Assembly: GCF_024396695.1 (NCBI RefSeq) | Contig: NZ_CP094359.1 | Span: 558,001-622,000 of the forward strand | Source: Acidithiobacillus sp. YTS05 | GTDB lineage: Bacteria; Pseudomonadota; Gammaproteobacteria; Acidithiobacillales; Acidithiobacillaceae | Direction: 5' to 3' | DNA: 64,000 bases | Shown: positions 1-8,460 of the stretch, piece by piece | How the letters are laid out: every line of letters begins with the position of its first letter | Position numbering within the stretch: position 1 is the first letter of the stretch | Translations under genes and position numbers: made by a program | The notes under the pieces: model-generated | Told to the model about the DNA's origin: nothing | Seen by the model: the letters and a program-made list of their open reading frames with translations, nothing else | Databases searched by the model: none

Positions 1-162
1 TCCCCCTGTGAGGATCTGGTGGAGAAGATGGGCATCAGCTGGGACAAGGCCAAGGCCGATTTCCAGGAATATCTGAAGCAGGTCGAGCAAGGGAATGTGG
101 AGTACCTCTACAACCCCGAACTCGCTACCAATCAGAACATCAATATGAAGACGGGTGCTTGA
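1..162 (+). CDS. hdrB1: C-terminal end of sHdrB1-type heterodisulfide reductase subunit (partial)
   Basis: An open frame runs from base 1 to a TGA at 160-162 and gives 53 residues ending in NMKTGA. It begins outside the window. The assignment rests on position: in sulfur-oxidiser sHdr loci the order is hdrC1-hdrB1-hdrA-hypothetical-hdrC2-hdrB2, and the next five genes match that order. One cysteine is visible (SPCEDL), but the CCG cluster-binding motifs would lie upstream. A GAGGAG ribosome site for hdrA overlaps its stop, so the two genes are cotranscribed. The identity is an inference from context. Confidence 0.7.
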   Translation, partial: SPCEDLVEKMGISWDKAKADFQEYLKQVEQGNVEYLYNPELATNQNINMKTGA

Positions 163-174
163 GGAGAACGATCA

Positions 175-1230
175 GTGAGTGCACAAGATACAGTTCTAGT
201 AGTAGGTGCGGGCCCGGCGGGCCTTTCGGCGGCAGCCACCGTGGCAGCCATGGGCAAGAAAGCAGTTATCGTCGAAAAGGAAGACGTTCTTGGTGGTGCA
301 CCGATCATCTCGGGGTATGCCAAGCTGGTTCCTTCGGGTGAGTGGGCCAAGGATGCTATCGGCCGCATGGTGAGTCGGGTCGAAGGGGACGGCAACGTCA
401 GCATTCACAAGTCTACCAAGGTCAGCCAGTTGGATGGTGAGGCCGGTAATTTCACCGCAACCTTGAGCAACGGCAGCAAGGTCGAAGCTGGCAGCATCGT
501 GCTTGCTACGGGCTTCACCCACTTCGATTCCATCAACAAGCCGGAATGGGGTTTTGGTACCTACGAAGACGTGTTGACCACCTCCCAGATGGAGCAGATG
601 GTCGCTACTGGTAAGATTCAGTGTCCGTCGGACGGTCGTGTGCCGGAGCGCGTCGCCATCCTGCTCTGCGTCGGTTCCCGTGACCGCCAGATTGGGCGTG
701 AGTGGTGCTCCAAGATCTGCTGCACGGTTTCTGCAAATCTGGCCATGGAGATCAAAGAGATTTCTCCAAGCACCGACGTGTTCATTTACTACATGGACAT
801 CCGCACCTTTGGCCTGTATGAGGACAAGTTCTACTGGAAGAGCCAGGAAGAGTTCAAGACCAAGTTTGTCAAGGCGCGTATTGCCGAGGTGACCAAATCT
901 CCGGATGGACGCCTGCTGGTGAAAGGTGAAGATACTCTGGTCAAACGTCCGATCGTCATCCCCATGGATATCGTTGTACATGCCATTGGCATGGATCCGA
1001 ATGCCCTGAATCCCGAAATCGCCAAAACCTTTGGTATCGGTTTGGAAAAGCACGGTTTCATTGACAAGGCCGAGCAGTACACCAACAGTCAAGGGACCAC
1101 ACGTAAGGGTATTTATACCTGCGGTGCTTCTACCGGTCCTGAAGACATCGATACGTCTATCGCCCAGGGTCAGTCCGCTGGCTCGCGTGCGGTGGCGGAT
1201 CTGTTCTCGGCGCAGAAAGTGGCCGTTTGA
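175..1230 (+). CDS. hdrA: sHdrA, FAD-binding subunit of the sulfur-oxidising heterodisulfide reductase-like complex
   Basis: GTG start, chosen because GAGGAG at 161-166 lies 8 bases upstream. The 351-residue protein opens with a Rossmann motif (GAGPAG, residues 11-16), as expected for FAD binding. Cysteines at 150, 165, 178, 182 and 183 could hold an iron-sulfur cluster. It is about half the length of methanogen HdrA, which is typical of the short sHdrA of sulfur oxidisers. In the family it is the flavin core of a cytoplasmic complex that oxidises protein-bound sulfane sulfur towards sulfite, working with LbpA. It overlaps the start region of the next gene. Confidence 0.92.
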   Translation: MSAQDTVLVVGAGPAGLSAAATVAAMGKKAVIVEKEDVLGGAPIISGYAKLVPSGEWAKDAIGRMVSRVEGDGNVSIHKSTKVSQLDGEAGNFTATLSNGSKVEAGSIVLATGFTHFDSINKPEWGFGTYEDVLTTSQMEQMVATGKIQCPSDGRVPERVAILLCVGSRDRQIGREWCSKICCTVSANLAMEIKEISPSTDVFIYYMDIRTFGLYEDKFYWKSQEEFKTKFVKARIAEVTKSPDGRLLVKGEDTLVKRPIVIPMDIVVHAIGMDPNALNPEIAKTFGIGLEKHGFIDKAEQYTNSQGTTRKGIYTCGASTGPEDIDTSIAQGQSAGSRAVADLFSAQKVAV

Positions 1231-1235
1231 GTCTG

Positions 1236-2027
1236 ATGCAAGAGTCTGTAACGCCGGCCAAGTTGCCTATCGATCTCGATGTCGGCCTGCTCAAGAAATC
1301 GTTCTACGAGCTTGAGGAGGCCCTCGAGGGGCAGCAGGGTTTATCTGATCTGATTGCTATGCTGGAGGAGAAGGGCGCGGTATTCCAGTCCATTCTCTCC
1401 CGTATTGACAAGGAATTAGATGCTGACGGGATGCGCACGTTGGTAGAACGGATGTTCACTGCGCGGCGCAAGCTCTGGCCGACTCTGGAAGCCTATGGAG
1501 CGCCGGCTTTGCGCTCTGCGATCGCTGACCTGCTCAGCGGCCACGGAGATTTGCCGCAACGTATGCAGCGCTTTCAAGAGGCAATTCCTGCAGAAGGCAA
1601 GGCGCAGAGGGCTCTACGGGATCTGGCGGCGGAGCTATTGCACTTCTCTAACCCGGAAGTGTACCCGCTCATGACCCGCTGGGTCTGGGACCAAGGTACG
1701 AGTTCCGGAGCGGTACGCGAGTTTGTGCGTGGCGGTGACTACATCACCGACTTTCCCTTAGGGGAGAGCCCGGAGATGTTTGAGGGTGTGCGGGAGTGGA
1801 TGCGCCAAGGGCTGTCCGAACTTGGTGTGTATCGCGATCTGCCCTATCTCATCGATGTGTTGTTGGCATACCAATACTCACAATATTTGCGGGCCATGGC
1901 AGAAGGGTTCCTGCGCTCGGATTTCGGCGGGCAATCGGATTTCATCGAGCAAATCCACAAGTTGCTGGGAGTCGAAACCCAGCGGCGCATGGGCGGCTCA
2001 CGGATCAAAGGCAAAGATGTTCATTAG
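1236..2027 (+). CDS. Conserved hypothetical protein of the sHdr locus (between hdrA and hdrC2)
   Basis: About 263 residues, mostly helical by composition and without cysteines or a recognisable catalytic motif. The same slot in other sHdr loci holds a conserved hypothetical gene, so the position supports a role in the complex or its assembly, but no function is known to me. ATG at 1236 is preferred; an in-frame TTG at 1227 overlaps the hdrA stop and is an alternative, and neither has a strong ribosome site. The gene ends 26 bases before hdrC2 and is clearly part of the same transcript. Confidence 0.85.
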   Translation: MQESVTPAKLPIDLDVGLLKKSFYELEEALEGQQGLSDLIAMLEEKGAVFQSILSRIDKELDADGMRTLVERMFTARRKLWPTLEAYGAPALRSAIADLLSGHGDLPQRMQRFQEAIPAEGKAQRALRDLAAELLHFSNPEVYPLMTRWVWDQGTSSGAVREFVRGGDYITDFPLGESPEMFEGVREWMRQGLSELGVYRDLPYLIDVLLAYQYSQYLRAMAEGFLRSDFGGQSDFIEQIHKLLGVETQRRMGGSRIKGKDVH

Positions 2028-2053
2028 TTTTCCAAATTTAGGAGTTCTTGGTT

Positions 2054-2773
2054 ATGGCTATTCATGAGAAGACACTGATCGATCCTGATCGCATTCTCCA
2101 ACACGATCATTTGGTCGTGGATGGTGTGGATGTGTCGGGATCTTGGAATACCATGATCTCCCCTCGTACCCTGGTGGATTACGAGCCGGATTTCGAAAAG
2201 ATCATTCAGAGCTACGGCGGCGGTGAGAATGTGCATCGTTGTTGGCAGTGCGGTTCCTGCACCAATTCCTGCACTATGTACGCACAGAATGTGGACTTCA
2301 ACCCGCGCTACTGGATTTACCTGATTCGCCTGGGTCTGAAGGCGGAGCTGATGAAGGATAAAGACATCATCTGGCAATGCGTGTCCTGCAACAAGTGCAC
2401 CAACATCTGCCCCAAAGATGTCCGTCCCGAAGGCGTGATGAAAGCCACCGCGCACTGGCTGGAAGAGAATGGGTATACCCCCAAGACCTTATCTACCCAC
2501 TTCGATGAGGAATTCACTCATCAGTGCCTGGAGTTCGGTCGCATTGAGGATACGGAAGTCATGATGGGCTTCTTCAAGCGTTCCGGCCAGCCACTCGTGC
2601 AGACCTGGATCATCAATTTCGGTAAGAATCTCAGCAAGCATATGCCTCTGGGTCAGTTGGCCAAGATGGGCCTGAACGTCGTGTTTCGTCCCAAGACCAA
2701 ATCTTGGGGTCGCACCGGCGAGGTGCTTGCCGAGTACGTCAAGACGCAGAAGGAGGCCGCTCATCATGGCTAA
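2054..2773 (+). CDS. hdrC2: sHdrC2, ferredoxin-like 4Fe-4S subunit
   Basis: 239 residues with two classic CX2CX2CX3C motifs at C63/66/69/73 and C109/112/115/119, which would bind two 4Fe-4S clusters and carry electrons between HdrB and HdrA. The ATG at 2054 is chosen over a TTG at 2048 because AGGAG at 2040-2044 is well spaced from it. The gene overlaps hdrB2 by 8 bases, which suggests translational coupling. In the family this is the second HdrC copy, paired with HdrB2. Confidence 0.93.
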   Translation: MAIHEKTLIDPDRILQHDHLVVDGVDVSGSWNTMISPRTLVDYEPDFEKIIQSYGGGENVHRCWQCGSCTNSCTMYAQNVDFNPRYWIYLIRLGLKAELMKDKDIIWQCVSCNKCTNICPKDVRPEGVMKATAHWLEENGYTPKTLSTHFDEEFTHQCLEFGRIEDTEVMMGFFKRSGQPLVQTWIINFGKNLSKHMPLGQLAKMGLNVVFRPKTKSWGRTGEVLAEYVKTQKEAAHHG

Positions 2774-3677
2774 GGTTGCTTATTACCCCGGTTGTGCCCT
2801 GGAGGGCTCTGGCGGACCCTACGACAAATCCACTCGCGTATTGGTGAAAGAGTTGGGTCTGGAGATGGAAAATCTCGAAGATTACAACTGCTGTGGGGCC
2901 ATGGAGGTCAAGAATATCCACCCCATGCTGCAGACCTACATGTCTGCGCGTAACTTGGCGATCGCCAGCAAGCTCCAGGGTTGCGACACCGTTATGGCCC
3001 CCTGCAATGGTTGTTATCGCAATCTGAAGCAGACCGAATACGAGTGCGCAACCTCGGACGAGACCATGAAGACGGTTCAGGACCTCGCCGAAAAGTCTGG
3101 CGATCCGGTCTATGATGGCGACGTGCGCAGCTTGCACGCGCTGGAGTGGTTCATGGAGGAAGTCGGACCGGAGGGTATCAAGAGCCGGGTGAAGAAGAGC
3201 CTCAATGGGCTGAAAATCGCCAACTACTACGGCTGCATGTACACCCGGCCGCGGCAGATCTTCCCGGAAAAGGATCAGGGCCCCGGTTCGGAATCTTCCT
3301 ACGCACCGCATTTCATGGATGATCTGCTCAATGCTGCTGGTGCCGTGGCGGTCGATTTTCCGTTGAAGACTGCCTGCTGTGGTGGTGCGCATACTTTGTC
3401 CGACTCTGACACCTCCACGCAGCTGGTGCTGAACATCCTGCAAGCTGCGGAAGATGCCGGGGCCGAAGTTATTGCCACCGAGTGTCCGACCTGTCATTCC
3501 GGTCTGGAAATGCATCAGGTGCGCGCGGAAGTGGAGTTTGGCATTAAATCGAACGTCAAGGTCATCTACTTCACCCAGCTGCTGGGCTTGGCCATGGGAC
3601 TCTCACCGCGAAAAGTCGGTATCCCCGACAACGTCAGTGACTCCATGGATCTCCTTGCTGCTAAAGGGATTGTCTGA
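2766..3677 (+). CDS. hdrB2: sHdrB2, CCG-domain subunit
   Basis: 303 residues with two cysteine-rich CCG domains: C10, CCG at 42-44 and CNGC at 80-83; then C157, CCG at 204-206 and CPTC at 240-243. In HdrB these motifs bind noncubane 4Fe-4S clusters where disulfide or persulfide chemistry happens. ATG at 2766 lies inside the hdrC2 3' end; the longer upstream open frame is arginine-rich read-through. A strong terminator follows at 3693, so this is the last gene of the hdr transcription unit. Confidence 0.93.
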   Translation: MAKVAYYPGCALEGSGGPYDKSTRVLVKELGLEMENLEDYNCCGAMEVKNIHPMLQTYMSARNLAIASKLQGCDTVMAPCNGCYRNLKQTEYECATSDETMKTVQDLAEKSGDPVYDGDVRSLHALEWFMEEVGPEGIKSRVKKSLNGLKIANYYGCMYTRPRQIFPEKDQGPGSESSYAPHFMDDLLNAAGAVAVDFPLKTACCGGAHTLSDSDTSTQLVLNILQAAEDAGAEVIATECPTCHSGLEMHQVRAEVEFGIKSNVKVIYFTQLLGLAMGLSPRKVGIPDNVSDSMDLLAAKGIV

Positions 3678-3692
3678 CCGAGTTGCGAAATG

Positions 3693-3719
3693 CGCCCCCT
3701 GATCGGGGGCGTTTTTTTT
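3693..3719 (+). terminator. Rho-independent terminator after hdrB2
   Basis: A perfect 7-bp GC stem (CGCCCCC at 3693-3699 with GGGGGCG at 3705-3711) has a 5-base loop and is followed by eight Ts (3712-3719). It separates the hdr genes from lbpA1, so expression of the two blocks can differ. Confidence 0.9.
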
Positions 3720-3747
3720 CGTCGCAGCATATAACGAGGAACAGGCC

Positions 3748-4194
3748 ATGGAATGTAACGGGTGTGAATTTCGCGCCGAGCTCTACTATGACAAGGAAAG
3801 TCAGGTCTGGGCGCGACGTGAGGATGATGGCACGCTCACCGTGGGCATGACCGACATTTCCCAATCCATCGCCGGCAAGATTCTGCATGTGCGCGTGCGC
3901 CGCCCCGGTACGCGGCGACCCATCGGCAAGCCAGTTGCCACCATTGAAAGTGGGAAATGGGCCGGTCCGGTTCCCAATGTCTTCGACTGTGTGATCGAAC
4001 TTGCCAACGAGGATGTGCTGGAAGACCCTAACCTCCTCAATATCGAACCCTACGAAGCCTGGATTGCCCGTGTGCGTCCGGTGGCGAGTCTGGAGGTCGC
4101 GTTGAAGGACATGGTAACCGGCGATGCCGCCTTCGAGATGTACAAGGCGCGCTGTCTGCGGGACGACATCCACTGTGAGCGGGGAATGCGATGA
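3748..4194 (+). CDS. lbpA: LbpA1, lipoate-binding protein of the sHdr pathway (GcvH-like)
   Basis: 148 residues with the GcvH fold. The lipoylation site is IESGKW with Lys70; the glycine before the lysine and the tryptophan after it are typical of LbpA and differ from the glycine-cleavage H protein. The N-terminus carries CNGC (residues 3-6). In the family LbpA carries sulfur intermediates on its lipoyl arm to the sHdr complex. GAGGA at 3735-3739 supports the ATG at 3748. Its stop overlaps the dsrE start (ATGA). A second LbpA is encoded at 4636. Confidence 0.93.
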   Translation: MECNGCEFRAELYYDKESQVWARREDDGTLTVGMTDISQSIAGKILHVRVRRPGTRRPIGKPVATIESGKWAGPVPNVFDCVIELANEDVLEDPNLLNIEPYEAWIARVRPVASLEVALKDMVTGDAAFEMYKARCLRDDIHCERGMR

Positions 4195-4586
4195 GCAGTC
4201 ACTATCTGGAAGATGACGAAGAGAAGACCGTGGTCATTGTCATGACCAGCGGCCCGAGCACGGCGCATCGTTGTGCGACGCCGTTTTATCTGGGGTCCTT
4301 GTTGTCATCTATGGATGCAGAGGTTAAGATTTTTTGCACCATGGAGGCGGTCAAGCTCATGGAGAAAGGTGTTGCCGAGAACATGGCAGCCATGGAAGGT
4401 GGCAAACGCATCATCGAATTCATTCGCGATGCGAAAAATGCCGGAGTGGAGCTCTATGTATGTCGCCCCGCGTTGCCCGGATATGCCATGGAAGAGACGG
4501 GCCTGATCGATGAGGTCGACCACGTAGCTTCAGCCGGGGATCTGGCCGATCTTATTCTGTCGGTCGATCGCTTGTTATTTTTTTGA
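4191..4586 (+). CDS. DsrE/DsrF-like sulfur-transfer protein
   Basis: 131 residues with the DsrE fold pattern: a leading beta strand (VVIVMTSGP), a helix with HRCATPF, then a strand with FCTMEA. Cysteines are at 28, 49 and 91; one or more could carry a persulfide, as in family members that shuttle sulfane sulfur in sulfur oxidisers. It sits between two lbpA genes and overlaps the first by 4 bases, which points to sulfur delivery to the LbpA/sHdr system. The exact DsrE subgroup cannot be settled by eye. Confidence 0.85.
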   Translation: MSSHYLEDDEEKTVVIVMTSGPSTAHRCATPFYLGSLLSSMDAEVKIFCTMEAVKLMEKGVAENMAAMEGGKRIIEFIRDAKNAGVELYVCRPALPGYAMEETGLIDEVDHVASAGDLADLILSVDRLLFF

Positions 4587-4635
4587 GGGATTTATCTCTA
4601 ACTGGATTTTTTCCGTACACCCTAAGGAGGGCATT

Positions 4636-5073
4636 ATGGGTACTGTTCGTGGTTGTGAAATTCCGGAAGATCTGATGTACAACGTCGAAAACAACGTGTG
4701 GCTGCGCAAGGAAGACGATGGCAGCGTGACCATCGGCATGACCGCCTATGCCTGCGCCCTGGCCGGCGAGATCGTCTCCTATACTCCGAAGGCTGTAGGC
4801 AAGGACATCAAAAAAGACAAGTCCGCCGCTACCGTTGAATCCGGAAAATGGGTGGGTCCCTTGAAGAGCCCGGTCGGTGGTACGGTTACCGCGATCAACG
4901 ATGAAGTGGCCAAGACCCCCGGCTTGATCAACAAGGATCCGTACGGGAGTGGCTGGATCTCCAAGCTGAATCCGACGGATTTCGCTGGCGACTCTGCCGA
5001 GCTCAAGACCGGAGCCGACGCTCTGGCGGCTTTCGAAGAGAAGATGAACGCTGACGGCTTCGCCGGCTGCTAA
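4636..5073 (+). CDS. lbpA: LbpA2, second lipoate-binding protein
   Basis: 145 residues, GcvH-like, with the LbpA signature VESGKWVGP; Lys71 is the predicted lipoyl site. It is clearly paralogous to LbpA1 but diverged around the motif. AAGGAGG at 4624-4630 supports the ATG. A terminator follows at 5093. Carrying two LbpA copies around dsrE suggests the two have separate sulfur donors or acceptors; that is inference. Confidence 0.93.
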   Translation: MGTVRGCEIPEDLMYNVENNVWLRKEDDGSVTIGMTAYACALAGEIVSYTPKAVGKDIKKDKSAATVESGKWVGPLKSPVGGTVTAINDEVAKTPGLINKDPYGSGWISKLNPTDFAGDSAELKTGADALAAFEEKMNADGFAGC

Positions 5074-5092
5074 GATTTCTCTTGCCATCGCT

Positions 5093-5126
5093 CAGCGGCT
5101 GCCTCGGTAGCCGCTGCAGTCTTTTT
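5093..5126 (+). terminator. Rho-independent terminator between lbpA2 and lipS1
   Basis: An 8-bp stem (CAGCGGCT at 5093-5100 with AGCCGCTG at 5109-5116) has an 8-base loop and is followed by CAG and a T-rich run (5120-5126). It ends the lbpA1-dsrE-lbpA2 block. Confidence 0.75.
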
Positions 5127-5149
5127 ACTGACGCAGGACGGACGAACTC

Positions 5150-6277
5150 ATGAATCCATGGTTGGACGCTGTTTCCCAGGTAGAAGCCCTTGAAGACTTG
5201 CAACTCGATGCCAATCTGGTTGCGTCGATGCGCGAGCGTTGGCAGGGACTCTCGGGCAGCCAGGTCGGGCGGATGAACTTCTATACCCCATCGTTTCGGC
5301 ATCATGAAACTTCCGAACTCTCCACCACGAGCTGCGGCAAAAATGCTTTCCCGGCCATTTCCATCACTGGTGGTGATTGCAAATTGCAATGTGACCATTG
5401 CAAGGCCAAAATTCTCGAACCGATGATCCCCGTGCGCTCTCCCGAAGAGCTCGATCGTCTAGTCGATCAGATTGTTCTGGATGGCGGACGCGGATTATTG
5501 TTGTCGGGCGGTTCTGATCACCAGAACGTCGTTCATTATGAACCGTATTTTCCGACCGTCAGCAAGATCAAGGCGCGCTACCCCAATCTGCAGATTGCCA
5601 TGCACACGGGCATCGCTACGCCGGAATTCGCCCGTGGTATGGAGGATGCTGGAGTCGACGTTGCCATGATGGACGTCATTGGCGCCCAGGATACCATTTC
5701 CCAGGTCTACCATTTGCGCCGCAGTGTCGATGATTTCGAAGCCGCGCTGGAGGCGTTGGTCGCCACCAAGATGAAGGTGGTGCCGCATATTGTTATTGGG
5801 CTCCATTACGGCGAGATGCTGGGTGAGTGGAACTCCCTCGAAATCGTGCAGCGGCATCTGCCCAGCGCTCTAGTGCTGGTGGTGATCATGTCGCAGTATG
5901 CTAGCCAGAGTCGGCCCTTTGCCACCCCACCGAGCAACGAGGTCGGCAAATTCTTCATGGACGCACGTACGAGCCTCCCGGAAACACCGGTCTTGCTCGG
6001 CTGTGCACGGCCCAGTGGCGTGCATCGCATGGAAACTGATAGCTATGCGGTGATGGCAGGCCTGAATGGCATCGCTTTCCCCTCAGATGGTATGCTGGCG
6101 TTGGCCAAACATCTGGATCGCGACGTTTTCGTTACCCCCTCCTGCTGTTCGATGATCGTTGGCGAAGAGGTTCTTGCCCTTGGCGAGGAAAGTGGCGCTA
6201 TCCCCCTCGATCACATCCCGGCTTCACCCAAGCGGCGCCCAGCACTGCGTGATATCCCTATTGTCGTGACCGCCTGA
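5150..6277 (+). CDS. lipS1: LipS1, radical SAM lipoyl synthase component
   Basis: 375 residues. The radical SAM 4Fe-4S motif is CKLQCDHC (C77, C81, C84; CX3CX2C), followed by glycine-rich LLLSGGSD. An SCG at residues 61-63 and a C-terminal TPSCCS may hold an auxiliary cluster. In sHdr-LbpA organisms LipS1 and LipS2 together insert sulfur into octanoyl-LbpA in place of the classical LipA. The gene starts 24 bases after the preceding terminator, so it needs its own promoter or read-through. The ribosome site is weak (AGGACGGA). Confidence 0.88.
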   Translation: MNPWLDAVSQVEALEDLQLDANLVASMRERWQGLSGSQVGRMNFYTPSFRHHETSELSTTSCGKNAFPAISITGGDCKLQCDHCKAKILEPMIPVRSPEELDRLVDQIVLDGGRGLLLSGGSDHQNVVHYEPYFPTVSKIKARYPNLQIAMHTGIATPEFARGMEDAGVDVAMMDVIGAQDTISQVYHLRRSVDDFEAALEALVATKMKVVPHIVIGLHYGEMLGEWNSLEIVQRHLPSALVLVVIMSQYASQSRPFATPPSNEVGKFFMDARTSLPETPVLLGCARPSGVHRMETDSYAVMAGLNGIAFPSDGMLALAKHLDRDVFVTPSCCSMIVGEEVLALGEESGAIPLDHIPASPKRRPALRDIPIVVTA

Positions 6278-6296
6278 GTGCTGGAAGCGAAGGATT

Positions 6297-7385
6297 ATGG
6301 CTGAGCGAGGGACAGGGCGGCAGTGCGACCAGGCGCAATGGGCGGTGATCGATACCGGCCTGCGCGATGCGGACGAGAATATGGCCCTCGACCACGCCCT
6401 GATGTCCGCCGTAGCCGACGGCAGGCAAGGTGCCAGCTTCCGCTTCCTGCATTTTCGTGACTGCGCCCTACTCGGGCATCATCAGTCCCCTCGACAGGAA
6501 CTCGATCTCGACTTTTGCGCCCGGGAGAGTGTGCAGGTGCAACGCCGCCTGACCGGCGGCGGGGCCATCATCTTCGATGAAACCCAGCTGGGTTGGGAGT
6601 TGGTGTGTCGGCGGGAAGACCTGCCTGCTGGGGACATGAGCTTCTTGGCGCAAGAAATCTGCGAAGCGGCGGCCCTGGGTCTGCGCCAGCTCGGTATTGA
6701 TGCGCAGTTTCGTCCGCGCAACGATATCGAAGTAGAGGGGCGGAAGATCTCCGGCACCGGCGGCATCATCGATGGTCAGGTGGTGCTCTTTCAGGGCACC
6801 GTCCTGATCGATCTGGATATCCCGCGGATGCTGCGCATCCTGCGCGTGCCGCTCGAAAAGCTCGATGCCCACGCGATACAGTCGGTCGCGGACCGCGTCA
6901 CGAGTCTGCGTGCCTTGCTGGGGCGGCTACCCAGTAAGTCAGAGGTCAAAGAGGCATTGGTCGAGGGTTTCCGCGCCCACTTCGCTTGGGACATGCGCGA
7001 GACGCCGATGCCCGAAGTGCTGGCGACATACCTCCCCGAGGCCTTGGCTATCGTGCGCGACCCGGAATGGCTGCAACTGCAGGATCGCCCGCGCAGTGAG
7101 CAAGCTCTCTTGCAGGCCGTGCACCGGGGTAACGGTGGCACCTTGCGTAGTGAGCTGCTCTGGGACGAGCGCGGCAAACGGATTCGGCAAATCGCCTTCA
7201 GCGGCGATTTCTTTGTCCAACCGCGGCGCGCGGTTCTGGATTTGGAGGCCGCCCTGCGCAACAGTCATATCGAAGACTTACCGCAGATCGTTGAGCGTTG
7301 GTATCACGAGACCCCTGTCGATGCATTGGGTCTGCAGCCAAGCGATTTCGTCCAGGTCGTACGCGAGGCGTTGCCATGCGCGTGA
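6297..7385 (+). CDS. lplA: sLplA, lipoate/octanoate-protein ligase for LbpA
   Basis: 362 residues of the BPL/LplA family. Visible motifs are RRLTGGGAIIFDE (83-95), which binds the adenylate, and GRKISG (148-153) with catalytic Lys150. The C-terminal third corresponds to the LplB-type accessory domain, so this is a full-length enzyme rather than the split LplA/LplB form. The role in this pathway is to attach octanoate or lipoate to the LbpA lysine. AAGGA at 6290-6294 is close to the ATG at 6297. The end overlaps the lipT start by 10 bases. Confidence 0.9.
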   Translation: MAERGTGRQCDQAQWAVIDTGLRDADENMALDHALMSAVADGRQGASFRFLHFRDCALLGHHQSPRQELDLDFCARESVQVQRRLTGGGAIIFDETQLGWELVCRREDLPAGDMSFLAQEICEAAALGLRQLGIDAQFRPRNDIEVEGRKISGTGGIIDGQVVLFQGTVLIDLDIPRMLRILRVPLEKLDAHAIQSVADRVTSLRALLGRLPSKSEVKEALVEGFRAHFAWDMRETPMPEVLATYLPEALAIVRDPEWLQLQDRPRSEQALLQAVHRGNGGTLRSELLWDERGKRIRQIAFSGDFFVQPRRAVLDLEAALRNSHIEDLPQIVERWYHETPVDALGLQPSDFVQVVREALPCA

Positions 7386-8434
7386 TCGACTGCGACGTAC
7401 TCGTGGTGGGCATGGGACCGGGGGGCGCGGCAGCGGCCCGGGTCGCCGCTGCCGCAGGTTTGCATACCATTGCCGTCGACAAGCGCAGTGAGATTGGCGT
7501 TCCAGTGCAGTGTGCCGAGTTTGTTCCCAATCCGCTTATGCGCACGGTACATGAGACGCTGTCGCGGGTGCAGGAGGTGAGCGGCATGCTCACCGTCCTG
7601 CCCTCTGGAGCCGCGGAGCATTCGGCGTTTCCCGGCCTGATGATCGACCGCGCGCGCTTTGATCAAGGCCTGGCAGAGCTCGCCGAAGCCGCGGGGGCAA
7701 CGATCTGGCGACGCACCCAATTCCGCTCCTGGGATGGTGAGCTTGCCGTAGTGCAGCGCGACGGCGAGAGCATCGCCCTACGCCCACGTTTTCTTCTTGG
7801 CGCTGACGGGCCCCATAGTGCCGTAGCGGTAGCTCTCGGTCTGGAGGATCAGGCGGTGGTCTTCACCCGCCAATACACCGTGCCACTCCTGCAGGAATAC
7901 TTTGATACCGACATCTTCCTCTCCGATGCCTTTCCCGGTGGCTATGCTTGGCTCTTTCCCCGTGGCGCGGTGGCGAATTTGGGGCTGGGGGCGGATCGTC
8001 GTTTCGAGAGCAACCTCAAGGTACCTCTGGAGACTCTGCACCAGCAGATGCAGGAGCGCGGTATCGTTGGAGCAGAGATCCTTGGGCGCACCGGAGGTGC
8101 GATTCCGGTGGGGGGAATCCGCCCCATGGTACATGCGCGGGCCCTGTTGCTGGGAGATGCTGCAGGTCTGACGCATCCCATTACCGGCGCCGGCATCCCG
8201 GCGGCAGTCATCAGCGGCGAAGCCGCCGGGCGGGCGACCGTCGCTTGGCTGGCAGGTGATACGGATGCCCTCGAAGAGTACGCAGAGGATATGACGGACC
8301 AATTCGGTCCGGCGCTCCAGCGCGCCGTACAGCGGCGGCGCGAACTGGAAGCCGTCTGGCGCAAGCCGGCGGCACAGGAGGATCGCGTGATGCGGTCTGG
8401 ATGGATTGCTTTTGAGGAATATTTTGCCGCCTGA
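7376..8434 (+). CDS. lipT: LipT, FAD-dependent oxidoreductase (geranylgeranyl reductase-like)
   Basis: 352 residues. It opens with a dinucleotide-binding motif (GMGPGGAAAARV, from residue 12) and has the second FAD motif LLGDAAGLTHPITGAG near residue 260, which is typical of the geranylgeranyl reductase/flavoprotein monooxygenase family. In lipoate-assembly loci of sulfur oxidisers this gene is called lipT and is thought to feed electrons to the LipS proteins or to reduce the lipoyl group. The ATG at 7376 lies inside lplA; the upstream open frame is read-through. Confidence 0.87.
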   Translation: MRVIDCDVLVVGMGPGGAAAARVAAAAGLHTIAVDKRSEIGVPVQCAEFVPNPLMRTVHETLSRVQEVSGMLTVLPSGAAEHSAFPGLMIDRARFDQGLAELAEAAGATIWRRTQFRSWDGELAVVQRDGESIALRPRFLLGADGPHSAVAVALGLEDQAVVFTRQYTVPLLQEYFDTDIFLSDAFPGGYAWLFPRGAVANLGLGADRRFESNLKVPLETLHQQMQERGIVGAEILGRTGGAIPVGGIRPMVHARALLLGDAAGLTHPITGAGIPAAVISGEAAGRATVAWLAGDTDALEEYAEDMTDQFGPALQRAVQRRRELEAVWRKPAAQEDRVMRSGWIAFEEYFAA

Positions 8435-8460
8435 GGGCGGATTGTCGAGGAGGATGTCCC

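Noticed and set aside
196..1092. 298-residue frame on the minus strand inside hdrA
   Set aside because: It is the shadow of hdrA, which has a ribosome site, motifs and operon context; the opposite frame has none.
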